From Alkalimonas amylolytica (GTDB lineage Bacteria > Pseudomonadota > Gammaproteobacteria > Enterobacterales > Alteromonadaceae), in the NCBI RefSeq assembly GCF_900107845.1, contig NZ_FNRM01000002.1, positions 550,335 through 614,334 on the forward strand: 64,000 nt of DNA, written 5' to 3'. Shown piece by piece: positions 1 to 8,796 of this stretch (its first letter is position 1; each line of letters begins with the position of its first letter). The notes under the pieces were generated by a model. It saw only the letters and a program-made list of their open reading frames with translations. It did no database searches and was not told the origin of the DNA. A program made the translations under genes and the position numbers.

Positions 1-1084
1 CCTCACCCTTATTTAAGCGATCGGCAATGCGCTTATGGGCGGCATCGCGGCCGGTCAGCATCTTGCCGCTTAAAAGCACGGTTTCACCGGCTTGCCAGCT
101 CTGAACCTCTTCAGGTGTTACGGAATCCAGGTTGACCCGACGCACATTGCTGCCAAGCTCCCAGGTAACCTCTGGCCAGTCTTCCAGTTTGGGTGGCTTG
201 ATATCAGCCGGACCACTGCCATCCAGATGGAAATGCACATGGCGGGTGGCGGCGCAGTTGGGGATCATCACCACCGGCAAGGAGGCAGCATGGGTCGGCA
301 CGCTTTTGATTTTGATATCCACTACGGTGGTCAGGCCGCCCAGGCCCTGGGCACCTATACCCAGATTATTGACTTTCTCGTACAGCTCCAGACGCAGTTT
401 CTCTTCGGCCGTTTCCGCGCCTTTATCGATCAGCTGCTGAATATCGACCGGATCCATCAGCGATTCTTTGGCCAGTACCGCCGCTTTCTCGGCGGTGCCA
501 CCAATGCCGATGCCGAGCATGCCCGGCGGACACCAGCCAGCCCCCATTTTCGGCAGGGATTCCAGCACCCAGTCGACGATGGAGTCGGATGGATTGAGCA
601 TCGCCATCTTGGTTTTATTCTCAGAGCCACCGCCTTTAGCAGCTATCATCACTTCCACTTCGCCACCTGGCACCAGGTCAAGATGCACTACCGCTGGAGT
701 GTTGTCGCGGGTGTTTTTACGGGCACCGGCCGGATCGGCCACAATGGAGGCACGCAGCGGGTTATCCGGGTTGTTGTAGGCACGGCGGGTGCCTTCATCC
801 ACCATCTGCTGTACCGTCAAGTCGGTTTTGTCCCACTTTACATCCATACCCACTTTGACAAAGCAGGTGACAATGCCGGTATCCTGGCAAATAGGCCGGT
901 GGCCTTCAGCCGACATCCGGGAGTTGATCAGAATTTGTGCGATGGCATCTTTAGCCGCCTTGTTTTGCTCTTTGTGGTAGGCTTTTTCCAGCGCCTGGAT
1001 AAAATCCAGCGGGTGGTAATAGGAAATGTACTGCAGCGCATCTTCGATGCTGTCGATAAAATCTTGCTGGCGGATCACGGTCAT
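1..1084 (-). CDS. Class I fumarate hydratase (iron-sulfur), partial
   Basis: This is the N-terminal two thirds of a FumA/FumB-type fumarase, which interconverts fumarate and malate in the TCA cycle in the cytosol. It runs off the left edge; about 361 codons are visible against roughly 550 in the family. Reverse translation from the ATG at 1084 gives MTVIRQQDFIDS and then three cysteine motifs expected to hold the [4Fe-4S] cluster: RPICQDTGIV, AGWCPPGMLGIGIGG and MIPNCAATRHVHF. No stop interrupts the frame. The gene is divergent from pabB, with about 150 bp between the starts. FumA and FumB cannot be told apart here, so no symbol is given. Confidence 0.93.
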   Translation of the reverse strand, partial: MTVIRQQDFIDSIEDALQYISYYHPLDFIQALEKAYHKEQNKAAKDAIAQILINSRMSAEGHRPICQDTGIVTCFVKVGMDVKWDKTDLTVQQMVDEGTRRAYNNPDNPLRASIVADPAGARKNTRDNTPAVVHLDLVPGGEVEVMIAAKGGGSENKTKMAMLNPSDSIVDWVLESLPKMGAGWCPPGMLGIGIGGTAEKAAVLAKESLMDPVDIQQLIDKGAETAEEKLRLELYEKVNNLGIGAQGLGGLTTVVDIKIKSVPTHAASLPVVMIPNCAATRHVHFHLDGSGPADIKPPKLEDWPEVTWELGSNVRRVNLDSVTPEEVQSWQAGETVLLSGKMLTGRDAAHKRIADRLNKGE

Positions 1085-1231
1085 CTGGAATCGGTCCTCT
1101 GTCGTAGTAACTGCACAGGCAGTCGTTCAAACTTTTTTGTCCGGCGGGTGTACTGGGTATATCATACAACGCATCAAAAACAGCGGCCAGAGTTTCATAC
1201 ACCTTCCCTGATCGCAACCTTGGGTATTTAC

Positions 1232-2590
1232 ATGCAGCATTACCATATTAGTGGCGACGCCCCAACCAATTTGCTGGATTACTTTGCCCCGCTGGCACAG
1301 CAACCTTGGGCGATTTTGCTGGACTCGGCCGGGCCGGTGGGTAAAAACAACCGCTTTGATGTGCTGGCAGCAGAGCCGGTTTGCACCATTGAAGCCAAAG
1401 ACGGCCATACGGTACTGACCGATGACAAAGGCACCCATCACTATCAGCAGCATCCACTTGCGGTGCTTAAAGCAGCGCTGCGCTGCTACTTTCCTGAACC
1501 TGCTCCCAAGCTCGATTTGCCCTTTCAGGGCGGTGCTCTGGGTTACTTCGGTTATGATCTTGGCCGCTACAGCGAGCAGATGCCGAATGTTGCAACCAAG
1601 GATTTGCCATTGCCCGATATGGCCATCGGCATTTACCTCTGGGCTTTGGTGCTGGATAAAGAAAAGCAGCAGCTGTGGTACCTGGATTATCGCGGCGATG
1701 CCGAACAAAACTGGAGCAAGCTCAATAACCGGCTTAGTCAGTATCGGGAACAAGCCGCCTCCTTTGCATTAACCAGCGACTGGCAGGCCAATATGGACAA
1801 GGCTGGCTACCAGGCCCGTTTTGATAAGGTGCATGAACACCTATTGGCTGGTGACTGCTATCAGATTAATCTGGCGCAGCGCTTTAGTGCCAGCTACCAG
1901 GGCAGTGAATGGCAAGCCTACCGGAAACTGCGCGCCGCCAATGCCGCGCCTTTTTCTGCCTTTATGCGCTTGCCCGAAGGCTGCGTGCTGAGTATTTCGC
2001 CGGAGCGTTTTTTGCAACTACACGGCCACGAGGTAGAAACCAAGCCGATTAAAGGCACCAAACCACGGCACAGCGACGCCACACTGGATGCTGAGGCGGC
2101 CGAAGCACTGCGCAACTCGCCAAAAGACCGCGCCGAAAATGTGATGATTGTTGATTTGCTGCGCAATGATTTAGGCCGGGTGGCCGAGCCTGGCAGTGTG
2201 CGGGTACCGGATTTGTTTGCCATTGAAAGCTACCCGGCGGTGCACCATCTGGTGAGCACTGTGACCGCCACCCTTAGAGCCGACGCCGATGCCACCGACT
2301 TATTGCTAGCGGCTTTTCCAGGCGGCTCTATTACCGGCGCACCAAAAATCAGTGCCATGACCATTATTGAGCAGTTGGAGCCTCATCGTCGCTCGGTGTA
2401 CTGCGGCTCCATTGGTTACATCGACCATGGCGGCGATATGGACACCAACATCGCCATCCGTACCCTGGTGGCCTGCAACGGCCAGCTGCACTGCTGGGCC
2501 GGTGGTGGCATTGTTGCCGACTCCGAAGTCAACAGCGAATACCAGGAAACGCTGGATAAAGTGCACAAAATTCTGCCCGTTCTGTTGTAA
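1232..2590 (+). CDS. pabB: Aminodeoxychorismate synthase component I
   Basis: PabB makes 4-amino-4-deoxychorismate from chorismate, using ammonia from a PabA-type glutaminase, for folate synthesis. The open frame extends far upstream, but that part is antisense to fumarase. The ATG at 1232 (MQHYHISGDAP) gives 452 aa, against 453 in E. coli PabB. Diagnostic motifs are PIKGTKPR with Lys274, the residue that separates PabB from anthranilate synthases, then ENVMIVDLLRNDLGRV and FPGGSITGAPK. In enterobacteria nudL and sdaA follow pabB; here nudL and sdaA also follow, but an AT-rich insertion and two other genes intervene. No glutaminase partner is adjacent, so PabA or TrpG must act in trans. Confidence 0.95.
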   Translation: MQHYHISGDAPTNLLDYFAPLAQQPWAILLDSAGPVGKNNRFDVLAAEPVCTIEAKDGHTVLTDDKGTHHYQQHPLAVLKAALRCYFPEPAPKLDLPFQGGALGYFGYDLGRYSEQMPNVATKDLPLPDMAIGIYLWALVLDKEKQQLWYLDYRGDAEQNWSKLNNRLSQYREQAASFALTSDWQANMDKAGYQARFDKVHEHLLAGDCYQINLAQRFSASYQGSEWQAYRKLRAANAAPFSAFMRLPEGCVLSISPERFLQLHGHEVETKPIKGTKPRHSDATLDAEAAEALRNSPKDRAENVMIVDLLRNDLGRVAEPGSVRVPDLFAIESYPAVHHLVSTVTATLRADADATDLLLAAFPGGSITGAPKISAMTIIEQLEPHRRSVYCGSIGYIDHGGDMDTNIAIRTLVACNGQLHCWAGGGIVADSEVNSEYQETLDKVHKILPVLL

Positions 2591-2657
2591 TCAAGTAATT
2601 CATACAGCTTAAACGTTACTTGCTTTCTGTTATCGCCTGGGTGCTATCTGCTAGTAC

Positions 2658-3719
2658 CTAGGTGCTTAGAGGCGGTATTGCTGTCAAATGAGAAATTGCT
2701 AAAATCGGTTCATTATCTCTGTGAACTGTCCCCTGCCGGAGGAGCTCATGGCGGTCAACACCTCGAAGGATTTTCTCCATTAAATTAATCACCGTTTCTG
2801 TTTCAAAATACGCTGAATGAATGTTTTTTTCATTTTTTGCGATGAGCTCACTGCAATCAATATCCCACACATTGTCCGGAACATCATAACGACGATCGAT
2901 GCCACTTCTTCCTAACCGCCTTTTACCAAAGTGCTTAAAACCTGCTGACATGCCTAAAATTTGATCCCGACCGGTATACAGGGAAGTAATGCGATATGTA
3001 AGCTGGGCCATCGCATCACCAAGGCTTAAATCAACACTCTCTCCACTCTTAAACAAGTCATTGTCAACATCAGCCGCCACTAATACCAGCTGATTAATTA
3101 AACTCACTAACATAGGCTGATTGTTATGTTGCCATGTTAGGTTTAACGCCTCTTGCAAAACATAACTTCCCATACTATGAGCAATGATTGAAGTCTTAGC
3201 ACGGCAACGTCTTTCCTCATCGACTTCGTTCTGTTTCATCAGCAGATAATCGTATAAGTTATTTAAGACCTCTGATAAATGAATGGCTGAGCGGCGAGCA
3301 TCAGCCCGATCAGGATAATAACTAGTTCGGCGCCCATTTGAAGGCCAGGTAAACAACACACAAACTCCTAGGTTTTTTTTGCTAAGAAATAAATCAGCAC
3401 ATAGCTTTTCATATCTTCGTGCGGCGCTAGCCCAGGTGTTGTTATACCCATGAACAAACAGGGTCACATGTTTCTGAACATCATGGTCAGCAAGATCAGA
3501 GATCAAAGGAAACGAATTTGCTTGTTCCATAAGAGCTTTCTTGAAATCTCTATAACTGGCTTTCTGCCATGCTGACATCTTATCGAGCGGCCCTTTCTCA
3601 GCAACCCAATAAGAGAGATCTTGGGCAATTTTTTCTCCTAACAGGTTGTTTCCTCTTGAACCAATCCGTACTCGTTTTGGTTCACTCCGGTTAGAAATCA
3701 TCCAATATTTGGGATTCAT
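2658..3719 (-). CDS. Alpha/beta hydrolase, DUF900-like
   Basis: A roughly 353-residue alpha/beta hydrolase of the DUF900 type; substrate unknown. Visible elements are the strand and oxyanion region VTLFVHGYNNTW, a conserved FTWPSNG segment, and the nucleophile elbow IIAHSMGSYVLQEAL (Ser in GxSxG form AHSMGS). No signal peptide or membrane segment is seen, so it is probably cytosolic. The ATG at 3719 is preferred over the one at 3734 because GGAG lies about 9 nt before it. The gene is clearly richer in A and T than its neighbours and sits between pabB and a decayed copy of the pabB 3' end, which suggests recent acquisition. Confidence 0.75.
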   Translation of the reverse strand: MNPKYWMISNRSEPKRVRIGSRGNNLLGEKIAQDLSYWVAEKGPLDKMSAWQKASYRDFKKALMEQANSFPLISDLADHDVQKHVTLFVHGYNNTWASAARRYEKLCADLFLSKKNLGVCVLFTWPSNGRRTSYYPDRADARRSAIHLSEVLNNLYDYLLMKQNEVDEERRCRAKTSIIAHSMGSYVLQEALNLTWQHNNQPMLVSLINQLVLVAADVDNDLFKSGESVDLSLGDAMAQLTYRITSLYTGRDQILGMSAGFKHFGKRRLGRSGIDRRYDVPDNVWDIDCSELIAKNEKNIHSAYFETETVINLMEKILRGVDRHELLRQGTVHRDNEPILAISHLTAIPPLST

Positions 3720-3734
3720 AGTTAAAGTCTCCAT

Positions 3735-4083
3735 TTAACGTTAATAAATAGACGCCTCCCAATGCAAACTTAAATCGAAGACCTTCTGACCAAAATTTTA
3801 GGAGTAGATTGCACCGCATCTTTAATTTTTGCTCAAATATGAGGAGTTGCATAATGCCTAAAATGATAAAGTTATGATTTTTTTCACTAGGCCCAAGCAC
3901 ACAAGCATCGTCGTCCAGTCATGCAGGCTGCAGCGACATCGTCGCCACAGCGAGTACTGGATAAAGTGTCCAAAATACTTCCCAACTTACGGTGAGGTTG
4001 TTTTTAGCAGGGCGTATTGAACAACAGCAAATGAATCACTATGATTAACTTTGAATCAGAATTAATCAGCAGGGGCATGCCTT
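3735..4083. other. Intergenic stretch with decayed pabB tail
   Basis: About 350 bp with no convincing gene. The left part is AT-rich and serves as the upstream region of the minus-strand hydrolase. The right part, from about 3900, returns to the base composition of the chromosome and holds the short pabB-like relic described separately, followed by the upstream region of the antitoxin gene. Confidence 0.6.
3946..3991 (+). pseudogene. Remnant of a second pabB 3' end
   Basis: This stretch resembles the last codons of pabB at 2531-2590. Both contain ACAGCGA(A/G)TA, then CTGGATAAAGTG, then CAAAAT-CT-CCC, with a 10-nt deletion in the downstream copy. Read in the matching frame the second half gives LDKVSKILPNLR and a stop; pabB ends LDKVHKILPVLL. 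The relic lies immediately before the toxin-antitoxin pair and beyond the AT-rich hydrolase. The match is short and was found by eye. Confidence 0.5.
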
Positions 4084-4365
4084 ATGAAAAACAATAGCTC
4101 ACCATCAGAAACCAAGGTGCTGACTGCCCATGTGCCCTTACCGCTGGCCGAGAAAGTGGACCAACTGGCAAACCGGCTGGAGCGTTCGCGCGGCTGGATC
4201 ATCAAACAAGCATTAGCAGCCTGGGTCGCGCAGGAAGAAGAGCATGACCGTCTGACACGCGAGGCACTGGCGGATGTAGATGCTGGCCGGCTGGTTGATC
4301 ATCAGGCGGTGCAAGCCTGGGCTAAAAGCCTTGCTACTGAGCAGCCTTTGCCACTGCCCCGATGA
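4084..4365 (+). CDS. Ribbon-helix-helix antitoxin (CopG/ParD type)
   Basis: A 93-residue protein whose first half fits a ribbon-helix-helix DNA-binding fold: a short strand (KVLTAHVPLPLAEKV) followed by two helices (DQLANRLERSRGWIIKQAL). Such antitoxins bind operator DNA as dimers and wrap their C-terminal half around the toxin. The stop codon overlaps the start of the downstream ParE-like gene in an ATGA arrangement, which implies translational coupling and supports a two-gene module. It probably represses its own promoter in the 4000-4080 region. Confidence 0.85.
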   Translation: MKNNSSPSETKVLTAHVPLPLAEKVDQLANRLERSRGWIIKQALAAWVAQEEEHDRLTREALADVDAGRLVDHQAVQAWAKSLATEQPLPLPR

Positions 4366-4640
4366 TGGAGCTGAAGTGGACCAGTAAGGCGCTGTCGGAT
4401 GTGGTGCGGCTGTATGACTTTCTGGCGCAAACCAATCCGCTTGCTGCGGCACGGGCAGTTCAGTCATTGACTAAAGCACCCACTTGTTTACGAACCAATC
4501 CCCGCCTTGGCGAGCAGATTTTTCAGTTCGAGCCTCGCGAAGTCAGGCGAATTTTTGTGGCAGAGTATGAGGTTCGCTACGAAATCCAGGATGCAACCAT
4601 TTACCTGCTCAGGCTATGGCATACCAGGGAGCATCACTAA
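4362..4640 (+). CDS. RelE/ParE-family toxin
   Basis: A 92-residue toxin of the RelE/ParE superfamily. It shows the usual order: MELKWTSKALSDVVRLYDFLAQTNP (strand then helix), a second helix with AARAVQSL, the turn NPRLGEQ, then strands ending EVRRIFVAEYEVRYEIQDATIYLLRLWHTREH. The terminal RxWHxRE pattern is typical of ParE-like proteins, which usually poison DNA gyrase; whether this one targets gyrase or mRNA cannot be read from sequence. The GTG/ATG choice is simple: ATG at 4362 overlaps the antitoxin stop. A second ATG follows directly at 4365. Confidence 0.87.
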   Translation: MMELKWTSKALSDVVRLYDFLAQTNPLAAARAVQSLTKAPTCLRTNPRLGEQIFQFEPREVRRIFVAEYEVRYEIQDATIYLLRLWHTREHH

Positions 4641-4696
4641 ATGATGGTGCTAACCATGCAAGTCGCCACAACAGCCAGCTTCTACAGAATCAGCCC

Positions 4697-5278
4697 ATGA
4701 TTTACTCACCCGACTGGCTGCTCGCCCGCTTTAACACCCATTTGCCGCCACCGGCGGCGCGAACCTTGCAAAACCAGAGCGGAGCACAACGCGCTGCGGT
4801 GCTGCTGCCTTTTTTGCAAGGCCCTCAGGGTTTGGAGTTAGTGCTGACCAAGCGTGCCGCGCATTTAAAACATCACCCCGGCCAAATCAGTTTTCCTGGT
4901 GGCCGTATTGAAGCCGGTGAAAGCAGTAAAATGGCAGCGCTGCGCGAAGCCGAAGAAGAAGTTGGGCTTAATCCCAGTGATGTGACCATTGTGGGCCAAT
5001 TGCCGCCACAGGCTACCAGCACCGGCTTTGTGATTGAACCCTGGCTTGGGCTGGTGCATGCCCCACCCCGCTGGCAATTGCAATTGGATGAAGTGGCCGA
5101 TATCTTTCACGCACCTTTAGAAGAATTATGGCAAGAACAGCGCTGGCAGCAATGGAACTGGCAGCATCAGGGCCGGCAGTACCCGGTGCATTTTCTGCAC
5201 TGGCGCCAGCAATTGATTTGGGGCGCCACTGCCGCCATCCTGCACCGGTTAAAGCAGCAACTCGGGCAGCCTGGTTAA
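4697..5278 (+). CDS. nudL: Nudix hydrolase, CoA pyrophosphatase type
   Basis: A 193-residue Nudix hydrolase of the NudL/YeaB type, which cleaves CoA or related dinucleoside diphosphates. The NuDiX-CoA signature LVLTKRAAHLKHHPGQISFPGGR runs straight into the Nudix box GRIEAGESSKMAALREAEEEVGL with the metal-binding REAEEE core. The frame is open further upstream to 4616, overlapping the toxin gene, but the ATG at 4697 (MIYSPDWLLARF) starts the conserved region. pabB-nudL-sdaA is the order in E. coli; here nudL has been separated from pabB by the hydrolase and toxin-antitoxin genes. Confidence 0.9.
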   Translation: MIYSPDWLLARFNTHLPPPAARTLQNQSGAQRAAVLLPFLQGPQGLELVLTKRAAHLKHHPGQISFPGGRIEAGESSKMAALREAEEEVGLNPSDVTIVGQLPPQATSTGFVIEPWLGLVHAPPRWQLQLDEVADIFHAPLEELWQEQRWQQWNWQHQGRQYPVHFLHWRQQLIWGATAAILHRLKQQLGQPG

Positions 5279-5359
5279 AAACCGAGCCAGCCTGGGAACC
5301 AAGCAGGTGGGCCGGGTTCAAATTGTTCAATTTATTGCTGCATTTTTGGGAGAGCCGCT

Positions 5360-5836
5360 TTGGAAAAAATTCTGCAAAGCAGTCGTATCTTGGTGATCCT
5401 CACCATTGTGGTGTGCGCAGCATCAGCTTGCCTGTTGTATGCATCCAGTGTTGCCATCATCTATGGCATTACCCTTGAGACGGTGCTGAATATCCCGGTC
5501 AAAGCCGATGAAGGCAAACGGCTGGCGGTGAAGCTGCTAAAAGTACTGGATACTTTGCTGATCGCCCTGACCTTTCAGATTATCGCCTCTGCGCTCTATC
5601 GTTTATTTTTGACCAAGGAAGAAAGCAAAGACAAAGGCTTGTTAAAAGCGCTGGATATTAAAAATTTTCATGATCTGAAAATCACCCTGATGCAGGTTGC
5701 CTCTGTCATTCTGGTGATATTGTTTCTGGAACAGGCGGTGGAGATTGGCGCCACGCTGGAAACCCTCTATTTTGGCCTGGCCGTTGGTTTTGTAATTCTG
5801 GCGATTACCCTCGCTGCCCGGCAGATGAATCATTAG
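5360..5836 (+). CDS. UPF0114/YqhA-like membrane protein
   Basis: A 158-residue inner-membrane protein starting from TTG at 5360, with GGGAGAG about 6 nt upstream as ribosome binding site. Hydrophobic segments lie near residues 9-35, 65-85, 110-128 and 135-152. The pattern LDTLLIALTFQIIASALYRLF, then an acidic/basic loop and LKITLMQVASVILVILFLEQ, resembles the YqhA/UPF0114 family of unknown function. It follows nudL by about 80 bp on the same strand and may share a transcript. The family call rests on remembered motif similarity, not a search. Confidence 0.7.
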   Translation: MEKILQSSRILVILTIVVCAASACLLYASSVAIIYGITLETVLNIPVKADEGKRLAVKLLKVLDTLLIALTFQIIASALYRLFLTKEESKDKGLLKALDIKNFHDLKITLMQVASVILVILFLEQAVEIGATLETLYFGLAVGFVILAITLAARQMNH

Positions 5837-5950
5837 CCTTGCTGTTAATGCCCTGATTCTGAGGATAAAGAGGATGGTACTTTGGCTGCAGGCCCGTTAT
5901 CCTGTTGGCGAACATATACTAAGAAAATACCTCAGGAACAGGAGCACACC

Positions 5951-7171
5951 ATGTCCAAACTAATCAGCGCCCTTGCAGCCGGTTCATTGCTGCTGATGGG
6001 CTCTGCCCTGGCCGAGCGCCAGCCCCGCGATGTCAGCGAACGCGAAGCCTGGGCAGTCCATTCCCGGGTGCTGACCTTAGATACCCATGTTGATATTGGT
6101 CGCGGTTATGCCACCCATCTGCTGGATCCAGGCCGTTTTACCACCGCACAGGTGGATCTGCCGAAAATGCGTGCTGGCGGCTTGGATGCGGCCTTTTTCA
6201 TTGTGTACGTTGGCCAGGGCTCCATGACGGAGCAAGGCTATGCCAATGCAAGGCAGCGGGCCGAAGAAAGCTACCAGGCCATTAAACGCATGACCCGGGC
6301 TTATCCGGAGCAAATTGGCCTGGCTCGCACCGCTGATGAAGTGGAAGCACTGCATGCCGCGGGCAAGCTGGTGGCGTTAATTGGCATGGAAAACGCCTAC
6401 CCACTGGGTACCAGCGTGGAAGAGATTCCGCTGTGGGCGGAGCGTGGTGTCCGCTACGCCAGCATTACCCATATGGGCAACAATCAGTTTGGCGGCAGCT
6501 CCAACCCACGGTTGGATCAGGGCGATACACCCAATCAGGGTTTAACCGACCTTGGCCGGCAGTTGGTGCAGGCACTGAATGATTACGGCATTATGGTGGA
6601 TATTTCGCATGTCGGTAAACGCAGCTCACTGGAAGCCATGGCGCTGTCGCGTGCGCCTGTTATCGCCTCGCACTCTGGTGTAACCGGCGTGCACCCAAAC
6701 CTGCGCAATCTGGACGATGAACAGCTGGATGCCATCAAGGCCAATGGTGGCGTAGCGCAAATGGTGGCTTTTCGCAGTTATGTTGCCACCGTTGACCCAC
6801 GCATTCAAAAAGGCCAGGAAGCGTTACGCCAGCAATACCTAGCGGCTGGCTGGGGTGGCGCCAGCGATGCCGATGTGAAAGCTTACATGACTGGCCTGAC
6901 CGAGCTGCGCCGTACTTATCAGGATGTAACATTGGCGCAGTTTGTTGATCACATTGATTACGCCGTTGATCGCATTGGCATTGAGCACGTTGGTATTGTG
7001 TCGGATTTTGATGGCGGCGGCGGCGTGGAAGGTTGGGATGATGCCACTGAAACCATCAACGTCACCTGGGAGCTAATGCGCCGTGGTTACAGTGAAGATG
7101 ACATTCGTGCGCTTTGGTCTGGTAATGTGCTGCGGGTGATGCGTGCCGTCGAGGCAGCAGCCAAGTACTAA
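5951..7171 (+). CDS. Secreted membrane-dipeptidase (peptidase M19)
   Basis: A 406-residue zinc dipeptidase of family M19 (renal dipeptidase type), which cleaves dipeptides including D-amino-acid forms. The ATG at 5951 follows a GGAGCAC binding site and begins a clean signal peptide (MSKLISALAAGSLLLMGSALA), so the protein is exported. Metal-site motifs in order: LDTHVDIGRG, the segment YASITHMGNNQFGGSS, MVDISHVGK, VIASHSGV and HVGIVSDFDGGGGV. An upstream in-frame extension to 5882 is not needed. A stem-loop after the stop (7192-7219) probably ends the transcript. Confidence 0.92.
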   Translation: MSKLISALAAGSLLLMGSALAERQPRDVSEREAWAVHSRVLTLDTHVDIGRGYATHLLDPGRFTTAQVDLPKMRAGGLDAAFFIVYVGQGSMTEQGYANARQRAEESYQAIKRMTRAYPEQIGLARTADEVEALHAAGKLVALIGMENAYPLGTSVEEIPLWAERGVRYASITHMGNNQFGGSSNPRLDQGDTPNQGLTDLGRQLVQALNDYGIMVDISHVGKRSSLEAMALSRAPVIASHSGVTGVHPNLRNLDDEQLDAIKANGGVAQMVAFRSYVATVDPRIQKGQEALRQQYLAAGWGGASDADVKAYMTGLTELRRTYQDVTLAQFVDHIDYAVDRIGIEHVGIVSDFDGGGGVEGWDDATETINVTWELMRRGYSEDDIRALWSGNVLRVMRAVEAAAKY

Positions 7172-7191
7172 CCACCTACTTATGGTACCAA

Positions 7192-7226
7192 CTGCCGTTC
7201 AGCCGAGACTGGACGGCAGCCTTTTC
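7192..7226 (+). terminator. Probable terminator after the dipeptidase gene
   Basis: CTGCCGTTCAG and CTGGACGGCAG form an 11-bp stem with one G-U pair and a six-base loop, followed by CCTTTTCCCTT. It lies 20 bp beyond the stop codon. Confidence 0.65.
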
Positions 7227-7373
7227 CCTTAGAAAATTTCATGTAAATCTTTAGATACAGCACTGACAGGGGTTGCAGCTGAAACCTGACCTGACCAGTT
7301 CCAACCGCACTTACAGCCTGCCCAGCTTTGGTATACAATCCATCTATCTTGGTTTAATCAGTTTATTTAACTT

Positions 7374-8753
7374 ATGATTATCAGCGCTTTTGATATGTTC
7401 AGCATCGGTATAGGCCCCTCCAGCTCACATACTGTCGGGCCCATGCGGGCTGCCCACCAGTTTACCGAACAGCTGAAACAACTGGGTAAACTTGAATCCG
7501 TCAATCGTATTAAGGTCGAGCTCTATGGTTCGCTTGGGCAAACCGGCATTGGCCACGGTACCGGCAAAGCTGTGATCCTGGGGCTGAGCGGCTATTTGCC
7601 AGAAAACATCGATCCGGATCTGATCCCTGAACTGCTGCATCAGGTGCATACCGAGCAGAGCCTGCTGTTGGCAAAGCAGCAGCCCGTTAAATTCCCGCGT
7701 GAGGGTGCCATTACCTTTCATCGGCGCAAAACCTTGAAAGAGCATTCCAATGGCATGGAGTTAGTAGCCTGGGACGGTGACAACGAACTGCTGCGTGAAG
7801 TGTATTTTTCCATCGGCGGTGGCTTTATTGTTAAAGCCGAAGATTTCGCCAAAGAAAAAGAGGCCGCCAGTCAGTTCGCCGCCGATAACCCGCCCCCCTA
7901 TCCGTTTGAAAGTGCGGCTGAACTACTGGCGCTTTGCAAAGAGCATGGCTTATCGATTTCCAGCCTGATGCTGGAGAACGAGAAAGTCCTGCGTAAGCCA
8001 GAGCAAATCAAAGATGAACTGTTTCATATCTGGCAGACCATGCGGGATTGCGTCGAGCGTGGCATCCGTACCGAAGGTATCTTGCCCGGTGGATTAAAAG
8101 TTAGACGACGGGCTCCTTCGCTGTATCGTCGCCTGAGTGTCGAAAAAAGTTCGGATCCCTTGCAGGTGATAGACTGGGTGAATTTATTTGCTTTGGCTGT
8201 GAATGAAGAAAATGCCGCCGGTGGCCGGGTCGTTACCGCACCAACCAATGGTGCCGCTGGCATTATCCCTGCCGTGCTGATGTACTACGACAAGTTTATT
8301 CAGCCGGTGACACCAGAGATCGCCATGCGCTATCTGCTTTGCGCCGCCGCCATTGGTATTTTGTACAAGAAAAATGCCTCCATCTCTGGTGCTGAAGTCG
8401 GTTGTCAGGGGGAAGTTGGCGTTGCCTGCTCGATGGCTGCCGGGGCTTTAACGGAGATCCTGGGCGGTACCGTCAGCCATGTAGAAAATGCGGCAGAGAT
8501 TGGCATGGAGCATAACCTGGGCTTAACCTGCGATCCGGTCGGCGGCCTGGTGCAGGTACCCTGCATTGAGCGCAATGCCATGGGCTCGGTGAAAGCCATC
8601 AATGCCTCACGGCTGGCGCTGCGTGGCAGTGGCGATCACAAGGTATCGCTGGATAAAGTGATTAAAACCATGTGGGACACCGGTAAAGACATGCAGACCA
8701 AGTACAAGGAAACCTCACGCGGTGGTCTGGCCGTGAATATTATTGAGTGTTAA
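7374..8753 (+). CDS. sdaA: L-serine ammonia-lyase (iron-sulfur, single chain)
   Basis: A 459-residue L-serine dehydratase that turns serine into pyruvate and ammonia with a [4Fe-4S] cluster. The N-terminal beta domain opens with [21 protein letters not shown], and the alpha domain carries the cluster cysteines in [20 protein letters not shown] and QVPCIERN. Length matches SdaA/SdaB of E. coli (about 454). The position downstream of pabB and nudL matches the SdaA location in enterobacteria, hence the symbol. It has its own 200-bp upstream region with a possible -10 box (TATACAAT near 7332) and a strong terminator behind it. Confidence 0.95.
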   Translation: MIISAFDMFSIGIGPSSSHTVGPMRAAHQFTEQLKQLGKLESVNRIKVELYGSLGQTGIGHGTGKAVILGLSGYLPENIDPDLIPELLHQVHTEQSLLLAKQQPVKFPREGAITFHRRKTLKEHSNGMELVAWDGDNELLREVYFSIGGGFIVKAEDFAKEKEAASQFAADNPPPYPFESAAELLALCKEHGLSISSLMLENEKVLRKPEQIKDELFHIWQTMRDCVERGIRTEGILPGGLKVRRRAPSLYRRLSVEKSSDPLQVIDWVNLFALAVNEENAAGGRVVTAPTNGAAGIIPAVLMYYDKFIQPVTPEIAMRYLLCAAAIGILYKKNASISGAEVGCQGEVGVACSMAAGALTEILGGTVSHVENAAEIGMEHNLGLTCDPVGGLVQVPCIERNAMGSVKAINASRLALRGSGDHKVSLDKVIKTMWDTGKDMQTKYKETSRGGLAVNIIEC

Positions 8754-8757
8754 AAAT

Positions 8758-8784
8758 AAGCCCCTGACAGCAGGGGCTTTTTTG
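8758..8784 (+). terminator. Rho-independent terminator of sdaA
   Basis: GCCCCTG and CAGGGGC form a stem around a four-base loop (8760-8777), followed by six T. It starts a few bases after the sdaA stop codon. Confidence 0.9.
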
Positions 8785-8796
8785 TACTGGCTGTAT

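Noticed and set aside
92..1231. Long N-terminal extension of the pabB reading frame
   Set aside because: It is antisense to the class I fumarase gene, whose protein reads cleanly on the minus strand with its cluster cysteines. The ATG at 1232 gives the normal PabB length.
3691..3900. 69-codon minus-strand frame upstream of the hydrolase
   Set aside because: It overlaps the hydrolase start, has no binding site or recognisable content, and lies in AT-rich DNA where short frames occur by chance.
5882..5950. Upstream extension of the dipeptidase frame
   Set aside because: The ATG at 5951 has a good binding site and starts a standard signal peptide; the extension would bury it.
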